Program-made: the position numbers and the translations under genes
Part shown: in pieces, positions 6,388-15,354 of the stretch
Position numbering within the stretch: the first letter of the stretch is position 1
Layout of the letters: the number at the start of each line of letters is the position of its first letter
Source: DATKZS01 sp035527835 [NCBI: bacterium]
Lineage (GTDB): Bacteria; RBG-13-61-14
NCBI GenBank assembly: GCA_035527835.1
Contig: DATKZS010000004.1
Coordinates: 1 to 45,107 of the forward strand
Direction: 5' to 3'
DNA length: 45,107 nucleotides
The notes under the pieces: model-generated
Database searches by the model: none
Told to the model about the DNA's origin: nothing
The model's input: only the letters and a program-made list of their open reading frames with translations

Positions 6388-6543
6388 GCTTTGCCGCGGG
6401 ATGATCTTGAATAGGCGCTCGGATTTTAATGGCTCCACCTTGCCGGCATCGCTCTCCCGGCCCGGCATCCCGCGGCCGGAGGCCGCCCACTGACCGGCCA
6501 ACAATTTTCAAGCTGTTCGGACTTGTTGCGAGGGTCCCATGCC

Positions 6544-8631
6544 TCAAAGAGAAGGGTCCACTCCGGGCAGGCCCTTTCCGTCCACGCAGTCCGGGATGGG
6601 CCAGCCGAGGAGCCGGTATAACGTGGGCGCCACGTCCATGGCGTAGACCTCGGCGTCATTGACTGCGGGCGGTCCTCCGGGAATGCTCAGCATCAGCAGG
6701 GCGGCGCGGGTGTCAAAGCTTCCGTGGCCTCCGATGAAGTATCCGACTTCCGGGAGCTTGAAGGGCAAGTCGGCGGCCCCGAGGTTTCCGAGCCCGAATC
6801 CGGAGAGCCTGAACTCGTAGTTGGGCCCGGTGAGCACGAGGAGGTCGGCCCAGACCTGGTCTCCGGGCTGGCGGCGCTCGACGTAGTATTCGCTGTAGTA
6901 TTCGCGGGGGAGCATCCAGGCCGTATTGGTCTTGGCGTCAATGCCGGTCTTCATTTCCTCCCGGTTATACACCACCACCGGGCACTCCCTCTGGCCCGTC
7001 AGCGGGTTCTTGACCTGCCAGCTCTCCAGCGCGGCCTCGACCTCCTTGATGATCTCCGGGTCGTCGCGGCGGGCCGCCACCATTCCGATGGAGGTGGCCG
7101 AGCCCGCGAAATAATCCTTCTCGGATGAGCGCTTGCAGTTCATCCGCAAATAGTCGCTCATGTTGATGGCCCGGCGATAATGCGTGACCATGGCGTGGTC
7201 GGACTCGACCACGATGATGGCCTCGTCAATGGCCTTCCTGCGCTCGAGCGCGTCGAGGAAGCGGCCGAACTGGAGGTCGGCCTCGCGGACCACGTTGAGG
7301 ATGCCTTGCCGGCTGGCATGGGGATTATATTTGGACACGTCGTCGGTGACGTCGTCGGGCGTGCCCCGGTCGTTCCACTCGTTGAGGTCAAAGGCCGAGC
7401 CAAAGGCGTGGCCGGCGTCGTCAACCGCGGCCAGCAGGATGTAGAGAACGTCCGGGTCCTCGTTGGCGATTTCCTTGAGCCCGGCGTCCATGACCCAGAT
7501 GTCCGGCGGGAAGTTCTGGGGCGTGGAGCTGATCAGGCGGCCCAGGGCACTGTTGACGTGTCTTTTATCCTGGGGCTCCTGGTTAAAAGCGGGATTGCCA
7601 AGGGGATGGGCGTAAGCGGGGAGTGGTCCGGGCAGGGCGATGCGGGCCAGGTCTTGAGCGTTGGCGCCCTGGCTTAAATCCAATCCCTGCAGCGGCTCGA
7701 TATATTCCGGTGTTTTCTGGCCGTGAATGATGCGATCAATGGCGAACTCGGGCCGGCGCATCAATTCCGGGACCCAGTTCTTGCCGGCCACGAACGCGGT
7801 CCAGGCCTGCGGGTTCATGCGCTTGGCCACGTTCATGAGCGAGTCCACGTGCTCGCCGTTGCCGTAGCGGGCCAGGTCATCATCCATCTTCGCCGCGCTC
7901 TTGATGATCGGGTCCCCCTGGCCGTCGAAACCGAAGAAAAAGCCGCCGACCAGGGCGATGCCCGAGGTCCCGGTCATGGTTCCGGCGAGGTAGTTGAAGT
8001 GGTTCATGTCCGTGGCGGTGATGATGTGGACCTTGTTATGGGGATAAAACACGGCTCGCTCCATGAAGCGGTGGAGGTTGGGGGTGAGCCAGTCGCCTTT
8101 CCGTCCCATGCCCGTCCCCGCCGCGTTCAACTCAAGGTAGGACGGATGAATAGAATCAATGGAAATAAAATAGAGCTTGCGGCCCAGAGTGGTTTCGGCC
8201 GTCACCGCCAGCACGTCCTCGTCCCCGCCGGCGGCAATCGCCTTGACCTCGATCCGGCAGGTCTCGCCTTCCTTTACCGACGGCGCCGGCCGGACCTCAA
8301 GCGTCACCTCCCGCCGGGCCCCCGGGTCCAGCAGCAGGTCTTGCCCTTCCAGCAGCCGCGCCGACCAGTGAATCGCCTTGGGATTGGAGATCTCCAGGCG
8401 GACCTCCCGCTTTTCTTGCCACCGATTCGCAACCTCAATGATGTAGGTAGTGACCGCCCCGGGCCGGACCAGGTGATGGTGGAACGCCGGCGAGCCTTGT
8501 TCCGAAGCCGTGGAAATAAAATCCACCGAGGCCCCCGCCCGGCCGAATGAACCCGGTCCCAGCAAACAAACCAGCGTCAAAGCCAGGATCCCTTCCTTGG
8601 CCCACGATTTTATGATTTTTCGACGTTTCAT
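6544..8631 (-). CDS. Exported alkaline-phosphatase-superfamily phosphodiesterase-like protein
   Basis: The 695-residue precursor has a basic n-region and hydrophobic core (MKRRKIIKSWAKEG, then LALTLVCLLG) with likely cleavage after AGA near residue 35. After an N-terminal beta-sandwich-like part, the type I phosphodiesterase/nucleotide pyrophosphatase core shows the metal-site series: FISIDSI (Asp), TMTGTSG region (Thr/Ser nucleophile), AVDDAGHAF (Asp, His), VESDHAM (Asp-His) and GGHGSF (His). Hydrolysis of a phospho- or sulfo-ester in the periplasm is expected; the substrate is unknown. The ATG at 8631 has AAGGAG eight bases upstream, so it is preferred over the ATG nine codons earlier. The C-terminus (PTLYRLLGWPIPDCVDGKGL) is typical of family members. 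It stands alone. Confidence 0.85.
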   Translation of the reverse strand: MKRRKIIKSWAKEGILALTLVCLLGPGSFGRAGASVDFISTASEQGSPAFHHHLVRPGAVTTYIIEVANRWQEKREVRLEISNPKAIHWSARLLEGQDLLLDPGARREVTLEVRPAPSVKEGETCRIEVKAIAAGGDEDVLAVTAETTLGRKLYFISIDSIHPSYLELNAAGTGMGRKGDWLTPNLHRFMERAVFYPHNKVHIITATDMNHFNYLAGTMTGTSGIALVGGFFFGFDGQGDPIIKSAAKMDDDLARYGNGEHVDSLMNVAKRMNPQAWTAFVAGKNWVPELMRRPEFAIDRIIHGQKTPEYIEPLQGLDLSQGANAQDLARIALPGPLPAYAHPLGNPAFNQEPQDKRHVNSALGRLISSTPQNFPPDIWVMDAGLKEIANEDPDVLYILLAAVDDAGHAFGSAFDLNEWNDRGTPDDVTDDVSKYNPHASRQGILNVVREADLQFGRFLDALERRKAIDEAIIVVESDHAMVTHYRRAINMSDYLRMNCKRSSEKDYFAGSATSIGMVAARRDDPEIIKEVEAALESWQVKNPLTGQRECPVVVYNREEMKTGIDAKTNTAWMLPREYYSEYYVERRQPGDQVWADLLVLTGPNYEFRLSGFGLGNLGAADLPFKLPEVGYFIGGHGSFDTRAALLMLSIPGGPPAVNDAEVYAMDVAPTLYRLLGWPIPDCVDGKGLPGVDPSL

Positions 8632-8824
8632 TGCGTGCACTCCTTTCATTTCAAACACAATAAGACCGCGGCTCCGTCATCATCAAGAAATCTTGCCACC
8701 CGCATAAAACCTTGTCAAGCAATGGGCCGACCTTGGGCAGGGCTTCCAATATTGCGCGCGAGGCGCGTCCCTCCGCCCGATCACTTCCAATCATCCGAAA
8801 AATTCGGCGATCTTGAGAAAAGAG

Positions 8825-9625
8825 TTATCCGGATCTTGCCAGCGCCGCCACCGGGCCGCCGGCCAGTTCGTGGCGGAACTCTTCGGCGTAGGGGACGCCG
8901 ATTTTTTTGCCTATCTCCTGGTCGTGGGCCTTGACGTAGATGTCGAGCAGCGGCTTGTAGTTGTCGCGGTTGAGCATGGCCATGGTTTCCTGGTTCGCGC
9001 CCGCGGCTTCCAGCGCCATCCGCAGGTCGTCAATGGTGAGTTTCATCTGGGAGTCGTGGGCGCAGAGGGCCTCGATCTTTTTCTCGATGTAGGGCGTGAT
9101 GTCAATGACCTTGTTGGCGTACTTGGGGTCCTTGGCGAAGAAGTATTGCTCGGGGACGAGGTGCGGTGCGAGGCCGTCCTTTTTATGCTCGGGATGGAAG
9201 AGGGGCATGTGGGCGAAGCTGACGGCCTCCACGGCGGCGAATGCGACCTGGCGGTGGTCCGGGTGGGGCTCGAAGGGGGCCCAGGGGTCGAAGGTCATGA
9301 CGATCTTGGGCCGGTACTTTCGGATCAGGCGCATGAACTTCTCGCGCAGCTCGTTCAGCGGCGTGTCCGAGAGCATGCCGTCGGAGTAGCCCAGAAACAC
9401 CACGTCCTTCTTGCCCAGGATCTTCGCGGCCTTCCTGGCCTCGTCCTCGCTCTGGGGGATGATCTCGGCGGCCGTGAGCTCGAACGTGCCGCGCGAGTTG
9501 TCGGTGGCGATGACCTCGACGATCTCGTGGCCCTCGGCCGCCAGCCTGGCCACGGTGCCGCCCGCCAGAAACTCGGTGTCGTCCGCGTGCGCCGCGAAGA
9601 TAAGCACGCCGTTATTCAGAGCCAT
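8825..9625 (-). CDS. PIG-L/LmbE family zinc deacetylase
   Basis: The 266-residue protein has the family motif as AHADDTE near its N-terminus; the usual Pro of AHPDDE is Ala, but the metal and catalytic His/Asp/Asp positions are kept. HPDHRQVA supplies the third zinc ligand. Relatives remove N-acetyl groups from GlcNAc-type sugars, such as GlcNAc-PI, mycothiol or bacillithiol precursors and glycans. There is no signal peptide, so it acts in the cytoplasm. AAGGAGG seven bases before ATG 9625 sets the start; the 22-codon upstream extension runs through a repeat and is rejected. The neighbouring membrane GT-C protein suggests a glycan task, but the substrate is not deducible. Confidence 0.87.
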   Translation of the reverse strand: MALNNGVLIFAAHADDTEFLAGGTVARLAAEGHEIVEVIATDNSRGTFELTAAEIIPQSEDEARKAAKILGKKDVVFLGYSDGMLSDTPLNELREKFMRLIRKYRPKIVMTFDPWAPFEPHPDHRQVAFAAVEAVSFAHMPLFHPEHKKDGLAPHLVPEQYFFAKDPKYANKVIDITPYIEKKIEALCAHDSQMKLTIDDLRMALEAAGANQETMAMLNRDNYKPLLDIYVKAHDQEIGKKIGVPYAEEFRHELAGGPVAALARSG

Positions 9626-9652
9626 GTTTGTGCCTCCTTCGGGTAAACAAAG

Positions 9653-9769
9653 AGTAGATAGTAGGTAGTAGATAGGGAATCGAGGCCCCATCCATCATTA
9701 CCGTGAATGTCTATAACATATGTCCCATCACGCCGCCAGTCTTACCCTATCTACCACCTACTATCTACT
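9653..9769. repeat. Palindromic element, AGATAGTAGGTAG family, copy 1
   Basis: The arms 9653-9677 and 9745-9769 are inverted repeats matching 24/25. Each arm is built of the stuttering word GTAGATAGTAGGTAG. The loop of 67 bases is unrelated to copy 2 at 17252. It lies between the GT-C gene and the PIG-L gene on the minus strand and may separate their transcripts. Confidence 0.75.
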
Positions 9770-9782
9770 GCCTACTTTTTTT

Positions 9783-11387
9783 CTAGCCTCCCGGGGCCTT
9801 GCCCGTGAAGGGCACTGACCCGTCGGGCGCGATCCTGATCTCCATGAAGCCGCCGCCTTTGGTGTAAGCGAAGCCGTAAACGCCCAGGTAATTGAAGCCG
9901 GGCCTGGGGATGAAGACGTAGGCGTTGTCCTGCCAGGCGATGGTATAGGCCTGCGCCTCCAGGTAGACCTTGAGGTCGGGCTGGTGGTAGAGCGCGCGGA
10001 GTCCGAAGTGGGAGGGGTCGTGGACGCGGTAGTCGGAGAAGAAGATGATGCGGGCGCCCGGCGGGAACGTGGGGTGCGCGGCCTTGATGCCCTCATGGAT
10101 CACGCGGGTGGCGCGGGCCAGGTTCACGATGAAGTTATCGCGGTACTCGCGTGAATAGTTCCAGGCGGACGAGCCGAGCAGGATTACGAGGATGATGATG
10201 AAGAAGGCCCTCGCGGTGGCGGGGACACTCTTGTCCCCGAGGCTTGGGCCGACAGGAGTGTCGGCCCCACCTTTTGATGGGGCGCTCCTTTTATCCAGAT
10301 AAGCAAAGCTCACGTCCAGGCCATGGCCGGCGGCCACGAAAAGTCCGATCAAGGCATAAGATATGTAGTACGGATAGAAGCGGCCCGTGAGCGGCAGGAA
10401 GATGGCCAGGTTGACTCCGAACCAGGCGAGGCCCAGGAACACGGGCATGGGCAGCTTGCGGGCGCGGCCGGCCCAGACGGCTAGGCCCATGCCGATCACC
10501 ACCGCGAGGGCGAGGTAGGCATAGTAGCTGTCCAGTCCGGTGAAGGCAGGCAGGCCCAGCGAGTTCGCGGCCACGCGCATGAACTCTTCGAGGCTCGTGA
10601 AGAGGCGGGCGCTGAAAAAAGTGAGCTGGTACGCGCCCTGCTCCGGCGGCGGCATCAGGGTGAGGCGGAGTCCGAGGTACAAGAGCATGGCGAGGTCAAA
10701 AGGCAAATGGAGCTTGAGCCGTGACCTGATGATGTCCTTGAGTCGTTGCTTCGCGGCGAGGCCGCGGGCAAGGTCGTAGATCCAGAGCCAGACCGGGGCC
10801 AGGAGCACGGACTCCTTGGCGAACAGGGAAATGATGTAGGCGGTCGGGCCGAGCGTGGCGAAAAGACGGCGGCGTGGATCGGGTCCGCCGTCCTCGCGGC
10901 CCTGCGAGATGAAGCAGAGCACGGCGGAGAGGGAGAGGAGCATCATGGCGATTTCCTGGATGCCGGAGACGAAGTTGATGGTGAGGAAGCTGGCGGGGTT
11001 GGCGGCGAAGAGCAGTCCGGCCCAGAGCCCGGCCTCGCGCCTGCCGGTGAGCTTCCGGCCCAGCCTGATCACGAGCATGATGACCGCGGCCTGGAGCAGC
11101 ATGTTGACGACGTGGTAGGGCACGCTCCGGATGCCGAAGACGGCGCTCATGAAGCGGTAGTACACGTCCTGGGTGAGCGGCCGGTAGAAGAGTCGTCCGG
11201 GCACGGCCATGTTGAAGGACCAGGCCAGGCCGTGGTCCATGACCCGCTCCAGGCAGCCCCAGTCGTCGGCCACGAGGTAAACGGTGCAGGATGCGATGGC
11301 GAGCGCGAGCCAGACGAGCAGGATCGCCGCCGCCAGGACCGTGGTCCGCGGCCCCTCTCCCGCGATCCGCTTGACGTACTGCGACAT
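9783..11387 (-). CDS. Multi-spanning GT-C-type glycosyltransferase-like membrane protein
   Basis: The 534-residue protein has about ten or more hydrophobic segments. Its N-terminal periplasmic loop carries an acidic pair (VADDWGCLE, about 39-47) and RLFYRPLTQD (65-74), followed by HVVNMLLQ. The two TPR proteins at 24.5-28.3 kb share this DD...YRPL...H/N-L layout. It is the pattern of polyprenyl-phosphate-sugar-using GT-C enzymes (PMT/ArnT/TMTC-like), with the Asp as likely catalytic residue. It has no TPR. Residues about 373-390 (GGADTPVGPSLGDKSVPA) are the in-frame translation of an interspersed repeat (10221-10270) and are probably not an original part of the protein. The donor and acceptor are unknown. 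Confidence 0.72.
   Translation of the reverse strand: MSQYVKRIAGEGPRTTVLAAAILLVWLALAIASCTVYLVADDWGCLERVMDHGLAWSFNMAVPGRLFYRPLTQDVYYRFMSAVFGIRSVPYHVVNMLLQAAVIMLVIRLGRKLTGRREAGLWAGLLFAANPASFLTINFVSGIQEIAMMLLSLSAVLCFISQGREDGGPDPRRRLFATLGPTAYIISLFAKESVLLAPVWLWIYDLARGLAAKQRLKDIIRSRLKLHLPFDLAMLLYLGLRLTLMPPPEQGAYQLTFFSARLFTSLEEFMRVAANSLGLPAFTGLDSYYAYLALAVVIGMGLAVWAGRARKLPMPVFLGLAWFGVNLAIFLPLTGRFYPYYISYALIGLFVAAGHGLDVSFAYLDKRSAPSKGGADTPVGPSLGDKSVPATARAFFIIILVILLGSSAWNYSREYRDNFIVNLARATRVIHEGIKAAHPTFPPGARIIFFSDYRVHDPSHFGLRALYHQPDLKVYLEAQAYTIAWQDNAYVFIPRPGFNYLGVYGFAYTKGGGFMEIRIAPDGSVPFTGKAPGG
10221..10270. repeat. GACACTC/GGAGTGTC double-hairpin repeat, copy A, inside a gene
   Basis: GGGGACA-CTCT-TGTCCCC (10221-10238) and GGGCCGACA-GGAG-TGTCGGCCC (10247-10268) form two hairpins whose loops are near-complementary. 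Copies B (19634-19697) and C (28313-28369) share the loops but have different, still perfectly paired stems. This copy is read in frame, without a stop, as part of the minus-strand GT-C protein. Confidence 0.85.
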
Positions 11388-11457
11388 GAAAACATCTTAA
11401 CTCAGTTTGGAGGGAAAAACATTGGCGGGGTACGGATGAGGAGCAGAAGATATTTTT

Positions 11458-11540
11458 TAGCCGCAGATGAACGCGGATGAACGCAGATAAGAAAATTATT
11501 TTTTGATTCATCTGCGTTCATCCGCGTTCATCTGCGGCTA
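11458..11540. repeat. 31-bp perfect inverted repeat, AGATGAACGC family
   Basis: The arms 11458-11488 and 11510-11540 are exactly complementary over 31 bases with a 21-base AT-rich loop. Each arm is a 10-base word in tandem (CGCAGATGAA, CGCGGATGAA, CGCAGAT). It lies between the divergent GT-C and GH38 genes, and its phrase is shared with the outer arms at 2064-2206. Confidence 0.85.
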
Positions 11541-11585
11541 AATTCTTTGTCAGCCTTGGCGTTGAACCTTATTGCCCCGGTCTGG

Positions 11586-11614
11586 TTAGCATGGGCCATT
11601 GGTTGTGATAGAAT
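11586..11614 (+). promoter_or_regulatory. Candidate sigma-70 promoter for the mannosidase operon
   Basis: TTAGCA (11586-11591), a 17-base spacer and TAGAAT (11609-11614) lie about 38 bases before the chosen ATG. Placing the promoter here also argues against the longer open frame that begins at 11547. Confidence 0.45.
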
Positions 11615-11651
11615 TGGTTTTCGCGTAAGGTCAACACAGAGGCGACGGAAG

Positions 11652-14519
11652 ATGAAGGACAACTGGGTCGTGCCGGAGCAGGTTCATTTTTTGCTCATTC
11701 CTCACACGCACTGGGACCGGGAGTGGTATCTGCCGCTGGAGGGTTTCCGGCACCGGCTGGTGCGGATGGTGGACAAGCTGATCGGGATCATGGATGGCGA
11801 CCAGGGCTTCCGCTCGTTCCACCTTGACGGGCAGACGATCGTGCTCGAGGACTACGAGGCGGCTAAGGGCCGGAGCGAGCCGCTCCGGCGGCTGGTGGCG
11901 GGCGGCCGGATCCAGGTGGGTCCGTGGTACGTCCTTCCCGACGAGTTCCTGGTCTCGGGCGAGTCGCTGATCCGGAACCTGGAGCAGGGCCTCGCCGTGT
12001 GCCGCGAGTTCGGGACGGAACCGGCGGCGTGCGGCTACCTTCCCGACATGTTCGGCCACACGGCGCAGATGCCGCAGGTGCTGAAGGGCTTCGGCCTGGA
12101 CCGCGCGGTGATGTGGCGCGGCATCACCTCCGACGTCACCGGCAACGAATTCTGGTGGGAGTCGCCGGACGGGAGCCGGGTGTTCACCGTGTTTCTGCCG
12201 CTGGGTTACGGGGCCATGTCCAATCTGCCGAAGGACCCGGAGCTGCTCGGCGAGCGGCTGGTGGAGGTGCTGTCCGAGCTCCGGGCGCCGGAGGGCGCGC
12301 TGGTAGCGATCTTGAACGGGTCCGACCACACCGAGCCGCAGGCGCACGTGCCGCGGGCGCTGGACCGGGTTTGCCGGATGCGGCCGGGCTGGACCTGGGA
12401 GTTCGCCGGAGTGGCCGAGTGGCTTGGCGCGCTGAGTGAGAGAAAAAAGCCGGAGTCGGTGCACCGCGGCGAGATGCGGAGCGCGGCCCGGACCCTGATC
12501 CTTCCCGGCGTGGCCTCGGCGCGGCTGTACCTGAAGAAGCTCGATTTCGAGGCCAGCTCCGGCCTCACGCGCTACGCCGAGCCGCTCAACCTGCTCGCTT
12601 TTGCGCTGGGCGGGCCGGACCGCACCGGGTTCCTTGATTATGCCTGGCGGCTGCTGCTTTCGAACCATCCTCACGACTCGATCTGCGGCTGCTCCGTGGA
12701 CGCGGTGCACGACGAGATGGAGACGCGCTATGCCAAGGTCATGCAGGTGTCAGGACGCCTCGTGGCCGAGAGCATGGACAGCGTGCTCGCGCGTCTCGGC
12801 GGTCCCGGTCCCGCGCTGGTGCTTTACAACCCGGCGGGCGCGCGGGGGGCCACGGTGGTGAGCGGCGAGATTGAGGGCCGCATCCGCCACGCCATGGCGC
12901 TGGACGCGGGCGACGGCCGCGAGCTGCCGTTGCAGGTGTTGGAGACCATCGAGCCGGAGAAGGCTCTCATGGACGTGCGCCTGCCGCGGAACGCCGGGAC
13001 GATCCTGCTGGGAGAGGTGGCCCAGCGCGAGCTGTTCGGGCTGTACCTGGCCAAGGCCCGGGTAAGCGCCAGGGGCGACACGCTGGAGATCAAGCTCGAC
13101 GCGGCCACCCGTCCCGCCGGAATTGACGTGCAGGCCCTGCGCGACGGTATCGAGGCCGAGCTCAACGACCCCGCCGTCAAGTGGGTCCGCATCCGGGCCA
13201 ATAAGCTGGCGCGGCAGCGGGCCGCGGCCCTGGTCCCCGGCCTCGCCGGCAACTCGGTATCTTCGTTCCCGCTGGTCCGGAGGAAAGGGCCGCGCGGGCC
13301 CGACGTCGAGATCGGGCCGGACCACGTGGAAAACGAGCACGTCAAGATCACGTTCGAGCCGGGCGGGACGTGCCTGCTCACCGATAAGAAGACGGACCTG
13401 GGCTACCGCTGCCTGCGCTTTCTGGACCTGGGCGACCGCGGCGACACCTATAACTTCGACCCGGTGCCCGGCGACGCCTCGCTATGCGAGGCGGAGAAGG
13501 TGGCGCTCAAGTCAATGACCACGGGCCCGGTGGCGGCGGTCATGGAGATCCGGCACCGCTTCCGGGTCCCGGAGGGACTGCACGCGGGCCGCAAGACGCG
13601 GTCGAAGAAGCGCGTGCCGCTCGACCTGTCCACGCGTATCACCGTGTACAAGGACTTCCCGCGGGTGGATTTCCGGACCACGTTCGTGAACCCGGCCCGC
13701 GACCATCGCCTGCAAACCGCCGTGCGCGTGCCGTACGAGGCCGACGCCATCAAGGTCGAGTCCGCCTTCGCGCTGGCGCCGCGGGAGGTCATGGCCGCGC
13801 GGCTGCCCGACGACTCCTGCTCGCCCGGCCTGGTCAGCACCCTGCTCGGCAGGGAGGGCACTTACAGCACCTCGCCCCAGAAGACCGTTACCATGATCGA
13901 GAAGGGCGAGCACGGGCTGGCCATCATGAACCGGGGCATGGCCGAGGTGGACGCGGTCCGGCTCAAGGGCGCGACGCGCATCGCGCTCACCATGGCCAGG
14001 TGCGTGGGCCGCCTCTCCCGCGGCGACCTCAACATGAGAAAGGGCGACGCCGGGCCGTCGCTGCCCACGCCCGGCGCGCAATGCCTCCGGCCCTTTGTCT
14101 GGGATTACGCGGTCATGCCCTTCCACGGCCAGGGGCGGGAGGGAGAGATCCTGGCCGCGGCGCACGCCTTTGCCTTCCCCGAGATGCTCTGCATGGTCCA
14201 TGGCGCGGCACGGGACGGCGCGGCCAGGCTCCAGTTGGTGAGCATTGACAATCCGCGCATCCACGTGAGCGCGCTCCGGCCGCTTGCCGGAGGGGAGGCG
14301 GAGCTCCGGGTGGTGAACGCGTCGCGGGAGACGGAGCGGTGCCGGATCGAGCTCGGGAAATGGCTCCATGATCCGAGAGTCGTGGACCTGAAGGGCGATC
14401 CGGTGGAAGAGAAGAGGGTGAGGCTCAGGGCCGGCGGGGCGGAGGCGGAGCTTAGGCCGGGGCAAATCCTGACCATCCGCTTCAAGGTGGAAAGGGAAGG
14501 GGGAGCGGGCAATGGATGA
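11652..14519 (+). CDS. Glycoside hydrolase family 38 alpha-mannosidase
   Basis: This is a retaining alpha-mannosidase-type enzyme of 955 residues. The zinc site opens with PHTHWDREW (H20, D22). The nucleophile lies in YLPDMFGH (D132), and a further zinc ligand in NHPHDSICG (H341). The three-helix middle domain and the long C-terminal beta domains typical of GH38 follow. No signal peptide is seen after the chosen start, so it is predicted cytoplasmic and would act on imported or recycled oligosaccharides. ATG 11652 is chosen because the motif normally lies near the N-terminus and a promoter overlaps the upstream frame. The ribosome site (AGAGG) is modest. The 3' end overlaps the next gene by eight bases (ATG GATGAG), so the two are co-translated. 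Confidence 0.92.
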   Translation: MKDNWVVPEQVHFLLIPHTHWDREWYLPLEGFRHRLVRMVDKLIGIMDGDQGFRSFHLDGQTIVLEDYEAAKGRSEPLRRLVAGGRIQVGPWYVLPDEFLVSGESLIRNLEQGLAVCREFGTEPAACGYLPDMFGHTAQMPQVLKGFGLDRAVMWRGITSDVTGNEFWWESPDGSRVFTVFLPLGYGAMSNLPKDPELLGERLVEVLSELRAPEGALVAILNGSDHTEPQAHVPRALDRVCRMRPGWTWEFAGVAEWLGALSERKKPESVHRGEMRSAARTLILPGVASARLYLKKLDFEASSGLTRYAEPLNLLAFALGGPDRTGFLDYAWRLLLSNHPHDSICGCSVDAVHDEMETRYAKVMQVSGRLVAESMDSVLARLGGPGPALVLYNPAGARGATVVSGEIEGRIRHAMALDAGDGRELPLQVLETIEPEKALMDVRLPRNAGTILLGEVAQRELFGLYLAKARVSARGDTLEIKLDAATRPAGIDVQALRDGIEAELNDPAVKWVRIRANKLARQRAAALVPGLAGNSVSSFPLVRRKGPRGPDVEIGPDHVENEHVKITFEPGGTCLLTDKKTDLGYRCLRFLDLGDRGDTYNFDPVPGDASLCEAEKVALKSMTTGPVAAVMEIRHRFRVPEGLHAGRKTRSKKRVPLDLSTRITVYKDFPRVDFRTTFVNPARDHRLQTAVRVPYEADAIKVESAFALAPREVMAARLPDDSCSPGLVSTLLGREGTYSTSPQKTVTMIEKGEHGLAIMNRGMAEVDAVRLKGATRIALTMARCVGRLSRGDLNMRKGDAGPSLPTPGAQCLRPFVWDYAVMPFHGQGREGEILAAAHAFAFPEMLCMVHGAARDGAARLQLVSIDNPRIHVSALRPLAGGEAELRVVNASRETERCRIELGKWLHDPRVVDLKGDPVEEKRVRLRAGGAEAELRPGQILTIRFKVEREGGAGNG

Positions 14520-15324
14520 GAAGAGGGGGAAGACGGGGCTGCTCCTGGCGCTGGCGTGCGGCCTGCTGGTCCCGTCGTTGATGTCGGGGGGAGAGAGCGC
14601 GGGCGTCAAGCCGGAGGGGACCAGGGGGAGCGCGATGGCGCTGGTCCCGGCGGGCGAGTTCAAGATGGGCTGCAACCACAGCCGCGACTCGCACTGCGAC
14701 GCTGACGAGAACCCGTACCACACGGTTTACCTTGACGCCTATTACATTGACCTTACCGAGGCCACGGTCGGGCAGTACCAGGAGTGCGCGCGGGCCGGCG
14801 GGTGCCGGGCGGCCAAGGACTACGCGGACTTTGGCCACGACGATCAGCCGGCGGTGGGAGTGTCGTGGGACGACGCCTCCCGCTATTGCCAGTGGGCGGG
14901 CAAGAGGCTGCCCTCCGAGGCCGAATGGGAGAAGGCGGCGCGGGGCGCGGACGGGAGGGTTTACCCGTGGGGCAACAAGACCTGCGGGTGCTCGTGCGCG
15001 GTCCAGGAGCAGCGGCAGGTTTACGGGTGCGGCCGCGACGCCACCTGGCCGGTGGGCAGCGCGCCCAAGGGCGCGAGCCCGTACGGGGCAACGGACATGG
15101 CGGGCAACGTCTGGGAATGGACGGCGGACTGGTACGCCGCCGACTACTACAAAAACTCCCCCCGCGAGAACCCTCAAGGCCCGGAGAGCGGCGAGAAAAA
15201 GGTCAGGCGCGGCGGCTGCTTCGCCAACATCAAAAACTACCTCCGCGCCTCCGACCGCAACACCGCGCTGCCGGACACGCTCTCAAACTCGACCGGCTTC
15301 CGGTGCGCTTTGTCGGCTAAGTAG
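14512..15324 (+). CDS. Exported SUMF1/FGE-fold protein lacking the catalytic cysteines
   Basis: The 270-residue protein has a signal sequence (about 1-25, GLLLALACGLLVPSL core; the Cys at 16 makes only a weak lipobox). It has a full formylglycine-generating-enzyme fold: LVPAGEFKMGC (43-53), DLTEATVGQYQ, PAVGVSWDDASRYCQW, KRLPSEAEWEKAARG, MAGNVWEW, RRGG and STGFRCA. In true FGE the segment after the Gly-Gly carries a Cys pair that oxidises sulfatase cysteines. Here that segment is GGCFANIKNYLRASD and the pair is absent, so sulfatase activation is unlikely. Many Cys in the N-terminal half (CNHSRDSHC, CGCSC) suggest disulfides outside the cytoplasm. Its start overlaps the GH38 stop, so the two are a coupled pair. 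The role is unknown; ligand or sugar binding is possible. Confidence 0.82.
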   Translation: MDEKRGKTGLLLALACGLLVPSLMSGGESAGVKPEGTRGSAMALVPAGEFKMGCNHSRDSHCDADENPYHTVYLDAYYIDLTEATVGQYQECARAGGCRAAKDYADFGHDDQPAVGVSWDDASRYCQWAGKRLPSEAEWEKAARGADGRVYPWGNKTCGCSCAVQEQRQVYGCGRDATWPVGSAPKGASPYGATDMAGNVWEWTADWYAADYYKNSPRENPQGPESGEKKVRRGGCFANIKNYLRASDRNTALPDTLSNSTGFRCALSAK

Positions 15325-15354
15325 CGGCCATGGTCGCTTTGGATGTCTGGTATC

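Noticed and set aside
8690-8718. TTGACA-type promoter upstream of the exported phosphodiesterase gene
   Set aside because: The -35 on the minus strand (8718-8713) is perfect, but the -10 (CAAGAT) matches only 3/6; not strong enough to list.
11055-14723. Long antisense open frames across GC-rich genes (for example opposite the GH38 gene)
   Set aside because: They follow from high GC codon use, have Arg/Pro/Ala-rich low-complexity translations and lack ribosome sites; the sense frames carry clear family motifs.
14512-15324. True formylglycine-generating enzyme
   Set aside because: The Cys pair needed for oxidation is not present in the active-site segment, and no sulfatase gene is adjacent.
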